DNA of 64,000 nucleotides, taken from the NCBI RefSeq assembly GCF_014201905.1, contig NZ_JACHFM010000003.1:682001-746000 (forward strand), given 5' to 3'. This stretch comes from Amaricoccus macauensis (GTDB lineage Bacteria > Pseudomonadota > Alphaproteobacteria > Rhodobacterales > Rhodobacteraceae). How positions within the stretch are numbered: position 1 is the first letter of the stretch; every line of letters begins with the position of its first letter. Both the position numbers and the translations under genes were made by a program. Of this stretch, positions 1 to 9,366 are shown one piece after another. A model generated the notes under the pieces. The model ran no database searches. It was given only the letters and a program-made list of their open reading frames with translations, and was not told the origin of the DNA.

Positions 1-820
1 AGTCGGGCACTTCCTGCAGGGCCCGCGCGGCGGCCTTGATGACGAAGTCATTGACCGAGAGCTTCACATTCCGCTCGGCCAGTTCGCCGTTCAGCTGTTC
101 ACGTAGCGCAAGCAGGTCGTCGAGGCGGACTTCCCTGCGCAAGTAGAAGTGGGGGATGGTGCCTTTGGACTCGCTGAGGCGTGCGGCAATCGTCCGGCGC
201 ATTGCGTCGAGCGGAACCTCTTCCAGGGGGCGATCGGCGTATTGCAGCTTGATCGTCCCCTCCGATACCGCCGGAGGCTGCGGAGAAGGTGGTGCTTCGC
301 GGGGCGGAGGGGGAGGCGCGGCAACGGCCGCTTCCACGTCGGTCTTGATGATGCGCCCGCCCGGACCGGATCCGGTGAGGGAGCGCAGATCGATGCCTTT
401 GTCCGCAGCGATCCGGCGGGCGAGGGGTGACGCGAGCACCCGCCCCTCGCCGGAGTGATTGGTGCGAGCCGGGGCCGGCGCCGGGGCCGGTTGAGGGGTG
501 GGGGAGGGTGCCTCGACGGCGTCTGGTCCGGCCTTCGCACCTGACGCGGGTGCGATATCCTCGGGTTGGCCGCTCTCGCCTTCCTGTAGCAGCGTCGCGA
601 TAGGCGCGTTGACGCGGACGCCGGCTGACCCTTCAGGCACCAGAAGTTGACCGATCGTTCCCTCCTCGGCGGCCTCGAGTTCCATCGTGGCCTTGTCGGT
701 CTCGATTTCTGCGATGACATCGCCCGGTTCGATCCTGTCGCCCGCCGCGACGTGCCAACGGGCAAGGGTTCCTTCCTCCATCGTGGGGGATAGCGCCGGC
801 ATCAGGATGTTGGTGGGCAT
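1..820 (-). CDS. pdhC: Pyruvate dehydrogenase E2, dihydrolipoamide acetyltransferase (3' part cut by window edge)
   Basis: E2 core of the pyruvate dehydrogenase complex; it moves the acetyl group from lipoyl-lysine to CoA. The reading frame opens at the ATG ending at 820 and runs off the left edge, giving 273 codons. Residues 1-80 are a biotinyl/lipoyl domain with the lipoylation lysine K43 in ETDKAT. A Pro/Ala-rich linker follows, then an E3-binding domain (ASPLARRIAADKGIDL, GSGPGGRI). The start of the acetyltransferase domain follows (VKLSVNDFVIKAAARAL). The catalytic HxxxDG motif lies outside the window. The start is 10 nt after the pdhB stop, so it is cotranscribed with pdhB and pdhA. Confidence 0.95.
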   Translation of the reverse strand, partial: MPTNILMPALSPTMEEGTLARWHVAAGDRIEPGDVIAEIETDKATMELEAAEEGTIGQLLVPEGSAGVRVNAPIATLLQEGESGQPEDIAPASGAKAGPDAVEAPSPTPQPAPAPAPARTNHSGEGRVLASPLARRIAADKGIDLRSLTGSGPGGRIIKTDVEAAVAAPPPPPREAPPSPQPPAVSEGTIKLQYADRPLEEVPLDAMRRTIAARLSESKGTIPHFYLRREVRLDDLLALREQLNGELAERNVKLSVNDFVIKAAARALQEVPD

Positions 821-830
821 TGATCAATCC

Positions 831-2189
831 CTACCTGTAGGCGACGGCGCGGCAGGCCTGCACGACTTCGGCCGTACTGACGAGTGCGAGCTTCTCGAGG
901 TTGGCCGCGTAAGGCATGGGTACGTCCTTGCCTGTGCAGTTTATGACCGGTGCGTCGAGATCGTCGAACGCCCTCTCCATCAGTATCGCACTCAGGTGGT
1001 TCCCGATCGAGCCGACCGAGAATCCTCCCTCAACCGTTACGGCGCGGTTGGTCTTCTTCACTGACGCGAGGACCGTATCGTAGTCGATGGGACGAAGGGT
1101 TCGCAGATCGATCACTTCCGCGGAGAGGCCGTCCTTTTGCAAGGCGTCGGCTGCCTCGAGGGCGATCGTCATGCCCATTCCGAAGCTGATGATCGTCACA
1201 TCGTTGCCCGCACGCGCGACACGTGCGACGCCGATCGGGACGGTCACGTCGTCGCCCTCCGGCACCTCGAAGCTGCGACCGTAGAGGATCTCGTTCTCGA
1301 GGAAGATCACCGGGTTCGGATCGCGGATCGCGGACTTGAGCAGTCCCTTGGCGTCAGCCGCCGTATAGGGCTGCACGACTTTCAGACCCGGAACCTGCGC
1401 GTAGAGCGCAGCGAAATCATGGCTGTGTTGCGCGGCGACACGTGCCGCCGCGCCGTTCGGGCCACGAAAGACGATCGGGCAGTGCATCTGTCCGCCGGAC
1501 ATGTAGAGGGTCTTGGCGGCGGAGTTGATAATCTGGTCAATTGCTTGCAGGGCGAAATTGAAGGTCATGAACTCGACGATCGGCCGGAGGCCGGCGAATG
1601 CTGCGCCTACTGCCAGTCCGGTGAAGCCATGCTCGGTGATCGGCGTGTCGATCACCCGTTTGGGGCTGAACTCGTCGAGCAGTCCCTGACTGACCTTGTA
1701 GGCGCCCTGATACTCGCCCACCTCCTCGCCGATCAGGAAGACATCGCTGTCGCGCCGCATCTCCTCGGCCATGGCGTCGCGAAGGGCTTCGCGAACTGTC
1801 TGGGTTCGCATTGGACCGGTCGCTTGCGGATCCGGCGTCCGTGCAGTTGCGGCTGTCGGAATGGCTTTCGCAGGCTCGGGCGTTGGGCGGGCGACCTGTG
1901 GCGTGGAGACCGGCGGAGCTGCGGCGGGGCTGGCCTCGGCCGTTTCGCCTTCCGCCAGCAGCGTGGCGATCGGGCTGTTGACCTTGACACCTTCGGTTCC
2001 GGCGGGGACCAGAAGACGACTGATTTCGCCGTCGTCGGCTGCCTCGAACTCCATCGTGGCCTTGTCGGTCTCGATCTCGGCAATCACCTGGCCGGCTTCG
2101 ACCCGATCACCTTCCTTCACGAGCCAACGGGCCAGCGTTCCCTCCTCCATCGTCGGAGACAGCGCTGGCATCAGGATTTCGCTCGGCAT
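831..2189 (-). CDS. pdhB: Pyruvate dehydrogenase E1 component, beta subunit with N-terminal lipoyl domain
   Basis: Beta subunit of the E1 alpha2-beta2 decarboxylase. The 452-aa protein is longer than a plain E1-beta (about 325 aa) because residues 1-80 form a lipoyl domain with lysine K43 in ETDKAT. An Ala/Pro linker joins it to the transketolase-like pyrimidine-binding domain ([27 protein letters not shown]) and the C-terminal transketolase domain. The lipoyl domain is very similar to that of the neighbouring E2. A lipoylated E1-beta is a known alphaproteobacterial arrangement. It is 15 nt downstream of pdhA on the same strand. Confidence 0.96.
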   Translation of the reverse strand: MPSEILMPALSPTMEEGTLARWLVKEGDRVEAGQVIAEIETDKATMEFEAADDGEISRLLVPAGTEGVKVNSPIATLLAEGETAEASPAAAPPVSTPQVARPTPEPAKAIPTAATARTPDPQATGPMRTQTVREALRDAMAEEMRRDSDVFLIGEEVGEYQGAYKVSQGLLDEFSPKRVIDTPITEHGFTGLAVGAAFAGLRPIVEFMTFNFALQAIDQIINSAAKTLYMSGGQMHCPIVFRGPNGAAARVAAQHSHDFAALYAQVPGLKVVQPYTAADAKGLLKSAIRDPNPVIFLENEILYGRSFEVPEGDDVTVPIGVARVARAGNDVTIISFGMGMTIALEAADALQKDGLSAEVIDLRTLRPIDYDTVLASVKKTNRAVTVEGGFSVGSIGNHLSAILMERAFDDLDAPVINCTGKDVPMPYAANLEKLALVSTAEVVQACRAVAYR

Positions 2190-2204
2190 GTCGCTTCCTC
2201 GGTC

Positions 2205-3224
2205 TCAGGCGTAGACATCGGTCCAGAGCTCGGCAGGGTCGGGCTCGGGACTGTCCTGCGCGAACTGTGCGGCGTCACTGACGATGCCCTTGATCGTCCG
2301 GTCGATGCCCTTCAGCTGTTCTTCCGTAGCGACCGAACGCTTCAGCAGCTGATCGCGGAGGTGGTCAATGGGATCGCGCTCTTCACGGACCTTCTGGACT
2401 TCCTCCCGGGTCCGGTACTTCGCGGGATCAGACATCGAGTGTCCGCGATAGCGGTAGGTGTTCATTTCGAGGATGTAGGGCCCTTCGCCGGACCGGCAGT
2501 GTGCTGCGGCCCGCGCACCGGCTTCCGCCACCGCCAGCACGTCCATTCCATCGACCGCCTCACCGGGAATTCCGAACGCCTGACCGCGCGTGTAAAGCGC
2601 CGGTGTCGAAGAGCCGCGTTTCAGGGACGTGCCCATGGCGTACTGGTTGTTCTCTATCACGAAGAGCGCGGGCAGTTTCCAGAGGCTCGCCATGTTGAAG
2701 GTCTCGTAGACCTGACCCTGGTTCGCGGCGCCATCGCCGAAGTACGTGAAGGAGATCGCGTCATTGCCGCGATACTTGTTCGCGAAGGCGAGGCCCGCGC
2801 CGATCGGAACGTTGGCGCCGACGATCCCATGGCCACCGTAGAAGGCTTTCTCCTTCGAGAACATGTGCATCGAGCCGCCCTTGCCGCGCGAGTAGCCACC
2901 GGCACGGCCCGTGAGCTCGGCCATCACGCCCTTCGGATCCATGCCGCAGGCCAGCATGTGCCCGTGGTCGCGATAGGTCGTGACTCGCTGGTCGCCGGGC
3001 TCCGCCACCGATTCAAGGCCGACGACGATCGCCTCCTGACCGATATAGAGATGGCAGAAGCCACCGATCAGGCCCATGCCGTAGAGCTGTCCGGCTTTCT
3101 CCTCGAAGCGTCGGATCAGCAGCATGTCACGGTAGAAGTCGAGAAGCGTCTCCGCGGACACATCCTCTTCCTTGCTGGCTGCCGGCTTTGCCGCCCTCGA
3201 GCTTGCGCGTCGGGTCACCGCCAT
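2205..3224 (-). CDS. pdhA: Pyruvate dehydrogenase E1 component, alpha subunit
   Basis: Thiamine-diphosphate-binding alpha subunit of pyruvate decarboxylase (E1), 339 aa. The TPP motif is visible as GDGAANQGQVYE followed about 25 residues on by ENN. The phosphorylation-loop-type region (YRGHSMSDPAKYR) and the family N-terminal signature (LLIRRFEEKAGQLYG, GFCHLYIGQEA) are also present. The start is placed at MAVTRR because GGGAGGA lies 7 nt upstream; a frame-compatible ATG 24 nt further up lacks such a site. First gene of pdhABC, preceded by a candidate -10 element and a perfect palindrome. Confidence 0.96.
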   Translation of the reverse strand: MAVTRRASSRAAKPAASKEEDVSAETLLDFYRDMLLIRRFEEKAGQLYGMGLIGGFCHLYIGQEAIVVGLESVAEPGDQRVTTYRDHGHMLACGMDPKGVMAELTGRAGGYSRGKGGSMHMFSKEKAFYGGHGIVGANVPIGAGLAFANKYRGNDAISFTYFGDGAANQGQVYETFNMASLWKLPALFVIENNQYAMGTSLKRGSSTPALYTRGQAFGIPGEAVDGMDVLAVAEAGARAAAHCRSGEGPYILEMNTYRYRGHSMSDPAKYRTREEVQKVREERDPIDHLRDQLLKRSVATEEQLKGIDRTIKGIVSDAAQFAQDSPEPDPAELWTDVYA

Positions 3225-3240
3225 GCACGGTCCTCCCAGA

Positions 3241-3258
3241 TAGTTCAACGTTGAACTA
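3241..3258. promoter_or_regulatory. 18-bp perfect palindrome, candidate operator of pdhABC
   Basis: The sequence TAGTTCAACGTTGAACTA is a perfect inverted repeat, 16 nt upstream of the pdhA start. It lies just downstream of the -10-like TATACT at 3265-3270 (minus strand), so it should cover the transcription start. Its symmetry and length fit a dimeric repressor such as a MarR, GntR or TetR type; the regulator is not in the window. Confidence 0.6.
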
Positions 3259-3264
3259 CCTTAG

Positions 3265-3270
3265 AGTATA
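3265..3270 (-). promoter_or_regulatory. -10 element of the pdhABC promoter (candidate)
   Basis: On the minus strand the hexamer reads TATACT inside GGGTATACTC, one mismatch from TATAAT. It lies 40 nt upstream of the pdhA start in an otherwise GC-rich gap of 84 nt between ftsB and pdhA. No good -35 hexamer is apparent at 16-18 nt, which suggests an activator-dependent or weak promoter. Confidence 0.45.
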
Positions 3271-3308
3271 CCCGGTTCGTCCGTCAGAGGAAGTCGAAAA
3301 AACGCGGG

Positions 3309-3620
3309 TCACCGCACCATGATCTCGTCCGGCCGCCCGAGCGTCAGCACCTTGCGGGCCTGCTCGTCGAGAAGATCGAGGTCGAGGCTCTCGGAGGAGA
3401 GCCGCACCGTCTTGTTCTGGATCGCCGCGCGTTCGGTCTTGAGGGCGGCGAGCTCCTCCCTGAGATTACCCTCGTCTGACTGGACACGGAACAGGCTGAA
3501 CAGCCCGTGCTCGCCCTGGAGTGCCGCGAACGTCAGGTAGCTCGTGAGAGCAATCACCACGATCGCAAAAATCCCGCCGGCGACTCCCCGCCGCCGCGGC
3601 TCGTAGTCAGGATATGCCAA
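3309..3620 (-). CDS. ftsB: Septum formation initiator, FtsB/DivIC family
   Basis: A 103-aa bitopic inner-membrane protein of the divisome (FtsQ-FtsB-FtsL subcomplex). A single hydrophobic segment at about residues 15-34 (VAGGIFAIVVIALTSYLTFAAL) is followed by a periplasmic coiled coil (NLREELAALKTERAAIQ) and a short C-terminal region (LDLLDEQARKVLTLGRPDEIMV) typical of alphaproteobacterial family members. Its place just upstream of pdhA matches a common alphaproteobacterial order. Identification rests on topology, length and context, because these proteins diverge fast. Confidence 0.85.
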   Translation of the reverse strand: MAYPDYEPRRRGVAGGIFAIVVIALTSYLTFAALQGEHGLFSLFRVQSDEGNLREELAALKTERAAIQNKTVRLSSESLDLDLLDEQARKVLTLGRPDEIMVR

Positions 3621-3717
3621 AGCTTGTGCCGCCTGTTTTCTGCTCGTTTTGCCGAGCTTGCCAGAAACAGCGGCCGTTGGGAATCCCCCGCGCGCGTGCG
3701 GCGCGGGGGAAGACGCG

Positions 3718-4647
3718 TCAGCCGCGTCCCTTGTAGATGTCGATCAGCGTGCTGAGGAGCGTCAGCGCATCCTCGCGCGACCGCTGGAACGTGTTCCGGC
3801 CGATGATCGAGCCGTTGCCGCCGCCGTCGCGGATCGCGCGGGCCTCGTCGTAGACCGCGTTCTCGCCCTTCGCCGCACCACCGGAGAACACCACGATGCG
3901 GCGGCCGTTGAACGCCGCCTGCATGCAGTGGCGGACGCGATCTGCGAGCGAGGAAATGGCGATCTCCTGCTTCTCGTAGACCTTCTTCGCCTCGCCCTGC
4001 TCCAGATGGTCGGTCGAGAGCTTGATCTTGATGATGTGCGCGCCGAGAAGTGCGGCAATCTGCGCTGCGTAGGCGCCGACATCGATCGCGGTCTCGCCGT
4101 CCTTCGAGATGTCCTCGCCGCGGGGATAGGACCAGATCACCGTCGGGAGGCCCTTGGCCGCGGCTTCCTCGCGCAGGGACGAGATCTCCTCGAACATGTC
4201 GAGGCCGTGCGCCGAGCCGGGATAGACCGTGAAGCCGATCGCCGTGCAGCCGAGGCGCAGCGCGTCATCGACCGATGCGGTGATGGCCTGGTCGAAACCG
4301 GCAACCTTCGGCACCAGCGAGTTCGACGAGTTCATCTTCAGGATCGTCGGGATCTGACCCGCAAAGGTGTCCGCGCCCGCCTCGATCATGCCGAGCGGTG
4401 CCGCATAGGCATTGAGCCCAGCGTCGAGCGCCAGCTGATAGTGATAGTGCGGATCATAGGCCGGCGGGTTCGGGGCGAAGCTGCGCGCCGGCCCGTGCTC
4501 GAATCCCTGGTCCACCGGCAGGATGATCATCTTGCCCGTGCCACCGAGCCGCCCCTGCATCAGCATGCGGCAGAGGTTGCCCTTCACACCGGGGTTGTCG
4601 GATTCGTAGTAGCTCAGGATCTTCTGGACGGTACGCGTCGCCTTCAT
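3718..4647 (-). CDS. fbaB: Fructose-bisphosphate aldolase, class I (DhnA type)
   Basis: Cleaves fructose 1,6-bisphosphate to DHAP and glyceraldehyde 3-phosphate through a lysine Schiff base, without metal. The 309-aa protein has the DhnA-type (beta/alpha)8 signatures: MIILPVDQGFEHGP near the N-terminus, HIIKIKLSTDH carrying the probable Schiff-base lysine, and the phosphate-binding end VVFSGGAAKG ... GGNGSIIGRNTFQR. It lacks the Zn-binding histidines of class II enzymes. It starts 24 nt after the pgk stop and is cotranscribed with pgk and tkt in a glycolysis/Calvin-type block. Confidence 0.93.
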   Translation of the reverse strand: MKATRTVQKILSYYESDNPGVKGNLCRMLMQGRLGGTGKMIILPVDQGFEHGPARSFAPNPPAYDPHYHYQLALDAGLNAYAAPLGMIEAGADTFAGQIPTILKMNSSNSLVPKVAGFDQAITASVDDALRLGCTAIGFTVYPGSAHGLDMFEEISSLREEAAAKGLPTVIWSYPRGEDISKDGETAIDVGAYAAQIAALLGAHIIKIKLSTDHLEQGEAKKVYEKQEIAISSLADRVRHCMQAAFNGRRIVVFSGGAAKGENAVYDEARAIRDGGGNGSIIGRNTFQRSREDALTLLSTLIDIYKGRG

Positions 4648-4671
4648 AAGCTTCCCTCGTGATTACAGTCG

Positions 4672-5865
4672 TTAAGCCTGCTCGAGCGCCGCGACGCCCG
4701 GCAGTGTCTTGCCTTCCAGCCACTCCAGGAAGGCGCCGCCCGCCGTGGAGACGTAGGTGAAATCCTCGGCGGCGCCGCTGGCGTTGAGCGCGGCCACCGT
4801 ATCGCCGCCCCCTGCCACCGACAGGAGCTTGCCTTCCCGCGTCAGCCTGGCCGCCTCGGTCGCTGCCGCGTCGGTTGCCGCGTTGAACGGGGGGATTTCG
4901 AAGGCGCCGAGCGGGCCGTTCCAGACCAGCGTCTTCGCCGCTTCGAACGCCGCGGTGATTGCCTTCGTCGCTTCCGGGCCGGCGTCGAGGATCATCGCGT
5001 CAGCCGGGCACTTGTCGGCCGGCACGATCTCGTTCGCCGCATTCGCCTTGAACTCGCGCGCCACCACCACGTCGACGGGCAGCAGGATCGTGCAGCCCGC
5101 GGCACTGGCCTTCTCCGCCACGTCCTTCGCGGTGTCGGTCAGGTCGTGCTCGCAGAGCGACTTACCCACGTCGATGCCCTGCGCCGCGAGAAACGTGTTA
5201 GCCATGCCGCCGCCGATGACCAGCGTATCGACACGGCTGATCAGGTTGCCGAGCAGGTCGAGCTTCGTCGACACCTTCGCGCCGCCGACCACGGCGACGA
5301 CCGGTCGCTCAGGCTTGCCGAGAGCCTTCTCGAGCGCCCCGAGCTCGGCCTGCATCAGCCGCCCGGCACAGGACGGCATCTCATGTGCCAGACCCTCGGT
5401 CGAAGCGTGCGCCCGGTGTGCCGCGGAAAAGGCATCGTTGCAGTAGATGTCACCAACCGCCGCCAGCGCCTTGACGAAAGCCGGGTCGTTCTTCTCCTCG
5501 CCGGCATGGAAGCGGGTGTTCTCAAGGAGCAGCACCTCGCCGGGAGCAAGTGCTGCGACTGCCTCGGACGCCTTCGGCCCGATGCAGTCCTCGGCGAAGG
5601 CGACCTTCGTGCCGAGCCCGGCCTCAAGCGCGGGCAGGACCACCCGAAGGCTCATTTCCGGCACCACCTTGCCCTTCGGGCGGTCGAAGTGCGCAAGCAG
5701 CACCGGCTTGCCGCCCTTCGCCAGGATGTCCTTGACGGTGGGGACAATCCGTTCGATCCGCGTTGCGTCCGTCACCCTGCCGTTCTCGACGGGTACGTTG
5801 ATGTCTACGCGTGTCAGGACCACCTTGCCGGTCAGGTCCATGTCGTCGAGCGTCTTCCAACCCAT
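4672..5865 (-). CDS. pgk: Phosphoglycerate kinase
   Basis: Transfers phosphate between 1,3-bisphosphoglycerate and ADP. It has 397 aa, the normal bacterial length. Visible signatures are the N-terminal [14 protein letters not shown], the substrate region HFDRPKGK, the hinge/second domain [17 protein letters not shown] and the C-terminal nucleotide-binding [12 protein letters not shown] followed by [18 protein letters not shown]. It lies 13 nt after the tkt stop and 24 nt before fbaB. The gap gene that commonly sits between tkt and pgk is absent here. Confidence 0.97.
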   Translation of the reverse strand: MGWKTLDDMDLTGKVVLTRVDINVPVENGRVTDATRIERIVPTVKDILAKGGKPVLLAHFDRPKGKVVPEMSLRVVLPALEAGLGTKVAFAEDCIGPKASEAVAALAPGEVLLLENTRFHAGEEKNDPAFVKALAAVGDIYCNDAFSAAHRAHASTEGLAHEMPSCAGRLMQAELGALEKALGKPERPVVAVVGGAKVSTKLDLLGNLISRVDTLVIGGGMANTFLAAQGIDVGKSLCEHDLTDTAKDVAEKASAAGCTILLPVDVVVAREFKANAANEIVPADKCPADAMILDAGPEATKAITAAFEAAKTLVWNGPLGAFEIPPFNAATDAAATEAARLTREGKLLSVAGGGDTVAALNASGAAEDFTYVSTAGGAFLEWLEGKTLPGVAALEQA

Positions 5866-5878
5866 CGTCGTCGTCCCT

Positions 5879-7894
5879 TCAGATCAGTGCCTCGACCTTG
5901 GCAGCCACCGCCTCCGCGGTGATGCCAAAGTGCGGATAGAGCTGCTCGATGGGAGCCGAGGCGCCAAAGCCGGTCATGCCGACAAAGTCCGCCTTCTTCT
6001 CCGATCCGCGCTCACCAAAGAGCCAGCGGTCCCAACCGAACCGCAGCGCCGCCTCGACGCCGACGCGCACCGGTCCGGCCGGCAGCACGCTCTTGCGATA
6101 CTTCTCGTCCTGCTCCGCGAAGAGCTCCCAGCAGGGCATCGAAACCACGCGCGTCCCGATCCCCTTGCGCTCGAGCAGCGTCCGCGCGTTGAGGGCGATC
6201 TCCACCTCGGAGCCCGTGGCGATCAGGATCGCCTTGCGCCGTCCCACCGCCTCTTCCAGCACATAGGCGCCGCGCGCGGTCAGGTTCTGCCGGGTATGCC
6301 GTGTCCGCACGGTCGGCAGGTTCTGCCGGGTCAGCGCCAGCACCGACGGCGCGCCGGTGTTGAGTGCGAGCTCCCAGGACTCCGCCGTCTCCACGGTATC
6401 CGCCGGACGGAAGACGTAGGTGCCGGGCGTCGCGCGAAGCATCGCGAGATGCTCCACCGGCTGGTGGGTCGGCCCGTCCTCGCCAAGTCCGATGGAGTCA
6501 TGGGTGAACACGTAGACAACGCGCGTCCCCATGATCGCCGAAAGCCGCATCGCGCCGCGGGCATAGTCCGAGAACACGAGAAACGTGCCGCCGTAGGGAA
6601 TGCAGCCGCCATGCAGCGCGATGCCGTTCATCGCGGCCGCCATGCCATGCTCGCGGATGCCGTAGTGGACATACCGCCCGCCGCGAGAATCCACGTCGAA
6701 CGTCCCGAGATCCTTGGTCAACGTGTTGTTCGAGCCGGTCAGGTCCGCGGACCCGCCGATCGTCTCAGGCACATGGGCGTTGATGACCTCGAGCACCATT
6801 TCCGACGATTTCCGCGTGGCGACCTTTGGCGCGCCTTCGGAAATCTCCTTGCGGAACGCGGCGAGCGCCGGCGCGAGCTTCTTCGGCAGTGTTCCCGCCA
6901 TCACCCGCTCGAATTCCGCGCGCTTGCCCGGTCCGAGCTTCTCGAAGCGGGCGGTCCACTCAGCCCGCGTCACCTTGCCGCGGGCCCCGATCTCGCGCCA
7001 TGCCGAGAGCACGTCGCTCGGGATCTCGAACGGCGGATAGGGCCAGCCATAGATCTCGCGGACCTTCGCGATCTCGGCCGCGCCGAGCGGCGAGCCGTGG
7101 GCACCCTTGGTGTCCTGCTTTGTCGGCGCCCCAAACCCGATATGGGTGTGGCAATCAATCAGGGCCGGCTGCCCCGTCGCCTTCGCCTCGCAGATCGCCC
7201 GGTCGATGTCGTCCGGGTCATGTCCGTCGCACTCGTGCACAGACCAGCCGGAGGCGGCGAAGCGCGCCTTCTGGTCGGTCTTGTCGGACAGGCTCACCTT
7301 GCCGTCGATCGAGATGCCGTTGTCGTCCCAGAGGACGATGAGCCGTGAGAGATCCTGCCGGCCGGCGAATGAGAGCGCCTCCTGGCTGACACCCTCCATC
7401 AGGCAGCCATCACCGGCGATCACGTAGGTATGGTGATCGACCACCTTGCGCCCGAAGCGGGCCGCCATGCTCTCCTCGGCTATCGCCATACCGACCGAGG
7501 TGGCGATCCCCTGGCCGAGCGGGCCGGTCGTCGTCTCGATCCCCGACGCGTGTCCGTACTCCGGATGCCCCTCTGCCGGCGAACCGAGCTGGCGGAAGCG
7601 ACGGATGTCGTCGATCGTCATGTCGGAGTAGCCGGTCAGGTAGAGCAGTGCATAGAGCAGCATCGAGCCGTGGCCGGCTGACAGCACGAAGCGATCGCGG
7701 TCCGGCCATTTCGGGTCGGTTGGGTCGAACCTCAGGTGCTTCTCGAAGAGCACCGTCGCGACGTCGGCCATGCCCATGGGCATGCCCGGATGTCCGGAAT
7801 TGGCCTCCTCGACCGCATCGATGGCCAGCATTCGGATCGCGGCGGCCTTCTTCCAGTGCTCGGGATGGCGTTCGCGGAGCTCGGGAATGTTCAC
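5879..7894 (-). CDS. tkt: Transketolase
   Basis: TPP enzyme of the pentose phosphate and Calvin pathways, 671 aa. The TPP motif GDGCLMEG with DDN about 25 residues later is clear. [16 protein letters not shown] and [18 protein letters not shown] mark the N-terminal domain. The pyrimidine domain contains the catalytic glutamate region [20 protein letters not shown], and the phosphate-binding [19 protein letters not shown] follows. It is the first gene of the tkt-pgk-fbaB run; its promoter should lie in the 7895-8201 divergent gap. Confidence 0.97.
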   Translation of the reverse strand: MNIPELRERHPEHWKKAAAIRMLAIDAVEEANSGHPGMPMGMADVATVLFEKHLRFDPTDPKWPDRDRFVLSAGHGSMLLYALLYLTGYSDMTIDDIRRFRQLGSPAEGHPEYGHASGIETTTGPLGQGIATSVGMAIAEESMAARFGRKVVDHHTYVIAGDGCLMEGVSQEALSFAGRQDLSRLIVLWDDNGISIDGKVSLSDKTDQKARFAASGWSVHECDGHDPDDIDRAICEAKATGQPALIDCHTHIGFGAPTKQDTKGAHGSPLGAAEIAKVREIYGWPYPPFEIPSDVLSAWREIGARGKVTRAEWTARFEKLGPGKRAEFERVMAGTLPKKLAPALAAFRKEISEGAPKVATRKSSEMVLEVINAHVPETIGGSADLTGSNNTLTKDLGTFDVDSRGGRYVHYGIREHGMAAAMNGIALHGGCIPYGGTFLVFSDYARGAMRLSAIMGTRVVYVFTHDSIGLGEDGPTHQPVEHLAMLRATPGTYVFRPADTVETAESWELALNTGAPSVLALTRQNLPTVRTRHTRQNLTARGAYVLEEAVGRRKAILIATGSEVEIALNARTLLERKGIGTRVVSMPCWELFAEQDEKYRKSVLPAGPVRVGVEAALRFGWDRWLFGERGSEKKADFVGMTGFGASAPIEQLYPHFGITAEAVAAKVEALI

Positions 7895-8201
7895 CGGGAC
7901 GTCCTTTTTTGCGCGCGGGGGACCTGACCGTCAGGCACCGCGGGCACTGATATCAGCCACGGGAAGGGGGTCAAGGGGAACGCGCCGGTTGCCGGCCGCG
8001 AAAAAGCCTTCTTGCCCCGGGCGTTCCACCTCCTTATTCTTCGGGAGATCAGGGGGATATCGTGGCTTTCGACCGCGAGTGTATAACCCGCTGCGCGAGC
8101 AAGCGCCTGAACACCGCCGCTCTCGCGTACGCGGCGTTCCGCTGATTGCAATCCCCGAAAGCGCTCCGTACAACGAAGAACCCTATCGAAGAGGCCCGTG
8201 G
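7895..8201. other. Divergent intergenic region between tkt and the small coiled-coil gene
   Basis: About 300 bases without a convincing gene. It must hold the tkt promoter (minus) and the promoter of the 8202 gene (plus). Short overlapping open frames here have no recognisable protein features. I see no hairpin with a U-tract and no clear 6S RNA. Confidence 0.4.
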
Positions 8202-8456
8202 ATGAGTCAGTTCGCCGAACTCGAAGCCCAGTTCTCGCAGGCGCTCGATCGTCTCCGTACCGCTGTTGCCGCCCGTGCGGCGGCGACAGAGGAACGGCCG
8301 GACGAGCGGGCGCTCCGCGAGCGCATTGATGCGCTTGAGGCGGAGAAGTCTGAGCTGGTCGACGAGCTCTCCCGGCTCGAGGCCAAGCGCGACAAGGACG
8401 TCGCCGCGCTCGATGATCTCATCGCCCAGCTGAAGCCCCTCATCGCCGAGGTCTGA
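8202..8456 (+). CDS. Small coiled-coil protein of unknown function upstream of zapA
   Basis: An 84-aa, almost entirely helical, charged protein (ALRERIDALEAEKSELVDELSRLEAKRDKDVAALDDLIAQLKPLIAEV) with heptad spacing of Leu/Ile over residues 38-80, so a coiled-coil dimer is likely. No signal peptide or membrane segment. The start at MSQFAE is the first ATG giving the compact helical protein. It ends 4 nt before the zapA start, so the two are translationally close; a cytoplasmic division-related partner of ZapA is an inference from context. It resembles DUF4164-type alphaproteobacterial proteins, but I cannot confirm the family. Confidence 0.75.
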   Translation: MSQFAELEAQFSQALDRLRTAVAARAAATEERPDERALRERIDALEAEKSELVDELSRLEAKRDKDVAALDDLIAQLKPLIAEV

Positions 8457-8460
8457 CACC

Positions 8461-8895
8461 ATGCCCGAGCTCATCCTGGAAATCGGCGGCCGCGTCTTCG
8501 AGGTTGCCTGCCAGCCGGGCGAGGAAGCCTCGCTCGAGCGCGCCGCCCGTCTGCTCGACGCGGAGGCCACCCGTATCGGCGACGCCGGCCGGTCTACCGA
8601 GAAGCGCATGCTGCTGCTCGCCGGGCTTCTCCTTGCCGACTCGACGACCGCGCTGCAGGAGCAGCTCCGCCACGCCGAGGACCGCATTCGCCAGGCCGAG
8701 GAGCGCACGCGCATCGCCGAGGCGAAGTCGGCCATGCTCGCCGCGAACGCGCTGAAGCTCGAGACCGAAGCCTCGCACAAGCTCTCGCCCGTCGAGGTCG
8801 CCGAGCTTCGTGAGGAGAACGAGTTCGCGGGCGCCCTCCTTGGCAAGGTCATCACCCGGATCAATCAGCTCGCGGAAGAGCTGGAAGGCGCCTGA
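8461..8895 (+). CDS. zapA: Cell division protein ZapA
   Basis: ZapA binds FtsZ and bundles protofilaments at the Z-ring. The 144-aa protein has the N-terminal ZapA globular domain (ELILEIGGRVFEVACQPGEEASLERAARLLDAEATRIGD) and a long C-terminal coiled coil (residues about 60-140, ALQEQLRHAEDRIRQAEERTRIAEAK). It is longer than E. coli ZapA (109 aa), as is usual in alphaproteobacteria. It is translated from 4 nt after the upstream coiled-coil gene and ends before a strong bidirectional terminator. Confidence 0.9.
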   Translation: MPELILEIGGRVFEVACQPGEEASLERAARLLDAEATRIGDAGRSTEKRMLLLAGLLLADSTTALQEQLRHAEDRIRQAEERTRIAEAKSAMLAANALKLETEASHKLSPVEVAELREENEFAGALLGKVITRINQLAEELEGA

Positions 8896-8924
8896 GCAGG
8901 GCAGGGCGGAACACGCCAAAGTGA

Positions 8925-8962
8925 AAAAAGGGGCAGGCCGAACCAACGGCCTGCCCCTTTTT
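8925..8962. terminator. Bidirectional rho-independent terminator between zapA and grxD
   Basis: A 16-bp stem (8925-8940 pairs with 8947-8962) with a 6-nt loop AACCAA. The stem ends in A5 on the left and T5 on the right, so it gives a U-tract on both strands. It sits between the convergent genes zapA and grxD. Confidence 0.9.
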
Positions 8963-8984
8963 CATGCATTCCTGGCGCCCGGTA

Positions 8985-9362
8985 TCAGGCGTTCGCTTCC
9001 CGGATCTTCGCGGCCGCGTCCTTGTCGAAGGCGATGCCGTTCTCCGCGAAGAGCGCGTCGAGTTCGCCCGAGAGGGTCATCTCGGTGATGATGTCGCAGC
9101 CGCCCACGAACTCGCCCTTCACGTAGAGCTGGGGGATCGTCGGCCAGTCCGAGAACGACTTGATGCCGTTCCGGACCGCCTCGTCCGCCAGCACGTTCAC
9201 GTCCTTGTAAGCGACGCCCATGTAGTTCAGAACGCCCGCCACGCGGCTCGAAAAGCCGCACTGCGGCATCGAGGCCGTGCCCTTCATGAACAGCACGACG
9301 TCGTTGTCGTTGATTTCCCTCCGGATCGCCTCGTGGGCCGGATCCGCTGTCGTCTCGCTCAT
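8985..9362 (-). CDS. grxD: Monothiol glutaredoxin, Grx4 family
   Basis: A 125-aa CGFS-type glutaredoxin that binds a [2Fe-2S] cluster with glutathione and passes it to acceptor proteins. The active-site motif MPQCGFS has its single cysteine at C35. [20 protein letters not shown], the [13 protein letters not shown] segment and GGCDIITEM are the classic family positions. It starts 4 nt after the bolA stop; the BolA-Grx4 pair forms a known Fe-S heterocomplex, so the gene order fits its job. Confidence 0.97.
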   Translation of the reverse strand: MSETTADPAHEAIRREINDNDVVLFMKGTASMPQCGFSSRVAGVLNYMGVAYKDVNVLADEAVRNGIKSFSDWPTIPQLYVKGEFVGGCDIITEMTLSGELDALFAENGIAFDKDAAAKIREANA

Positions 9363-9366
9363 GGCT

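Noticed and set aside
8896..8984. 6S RNA expected downstream of zapA
   Set aside because: Only 89 nt separate zapA and grxD and they are filled by a terminator; no room or fold for 6S RNA. Nothing convincing in 7895-8201 either.
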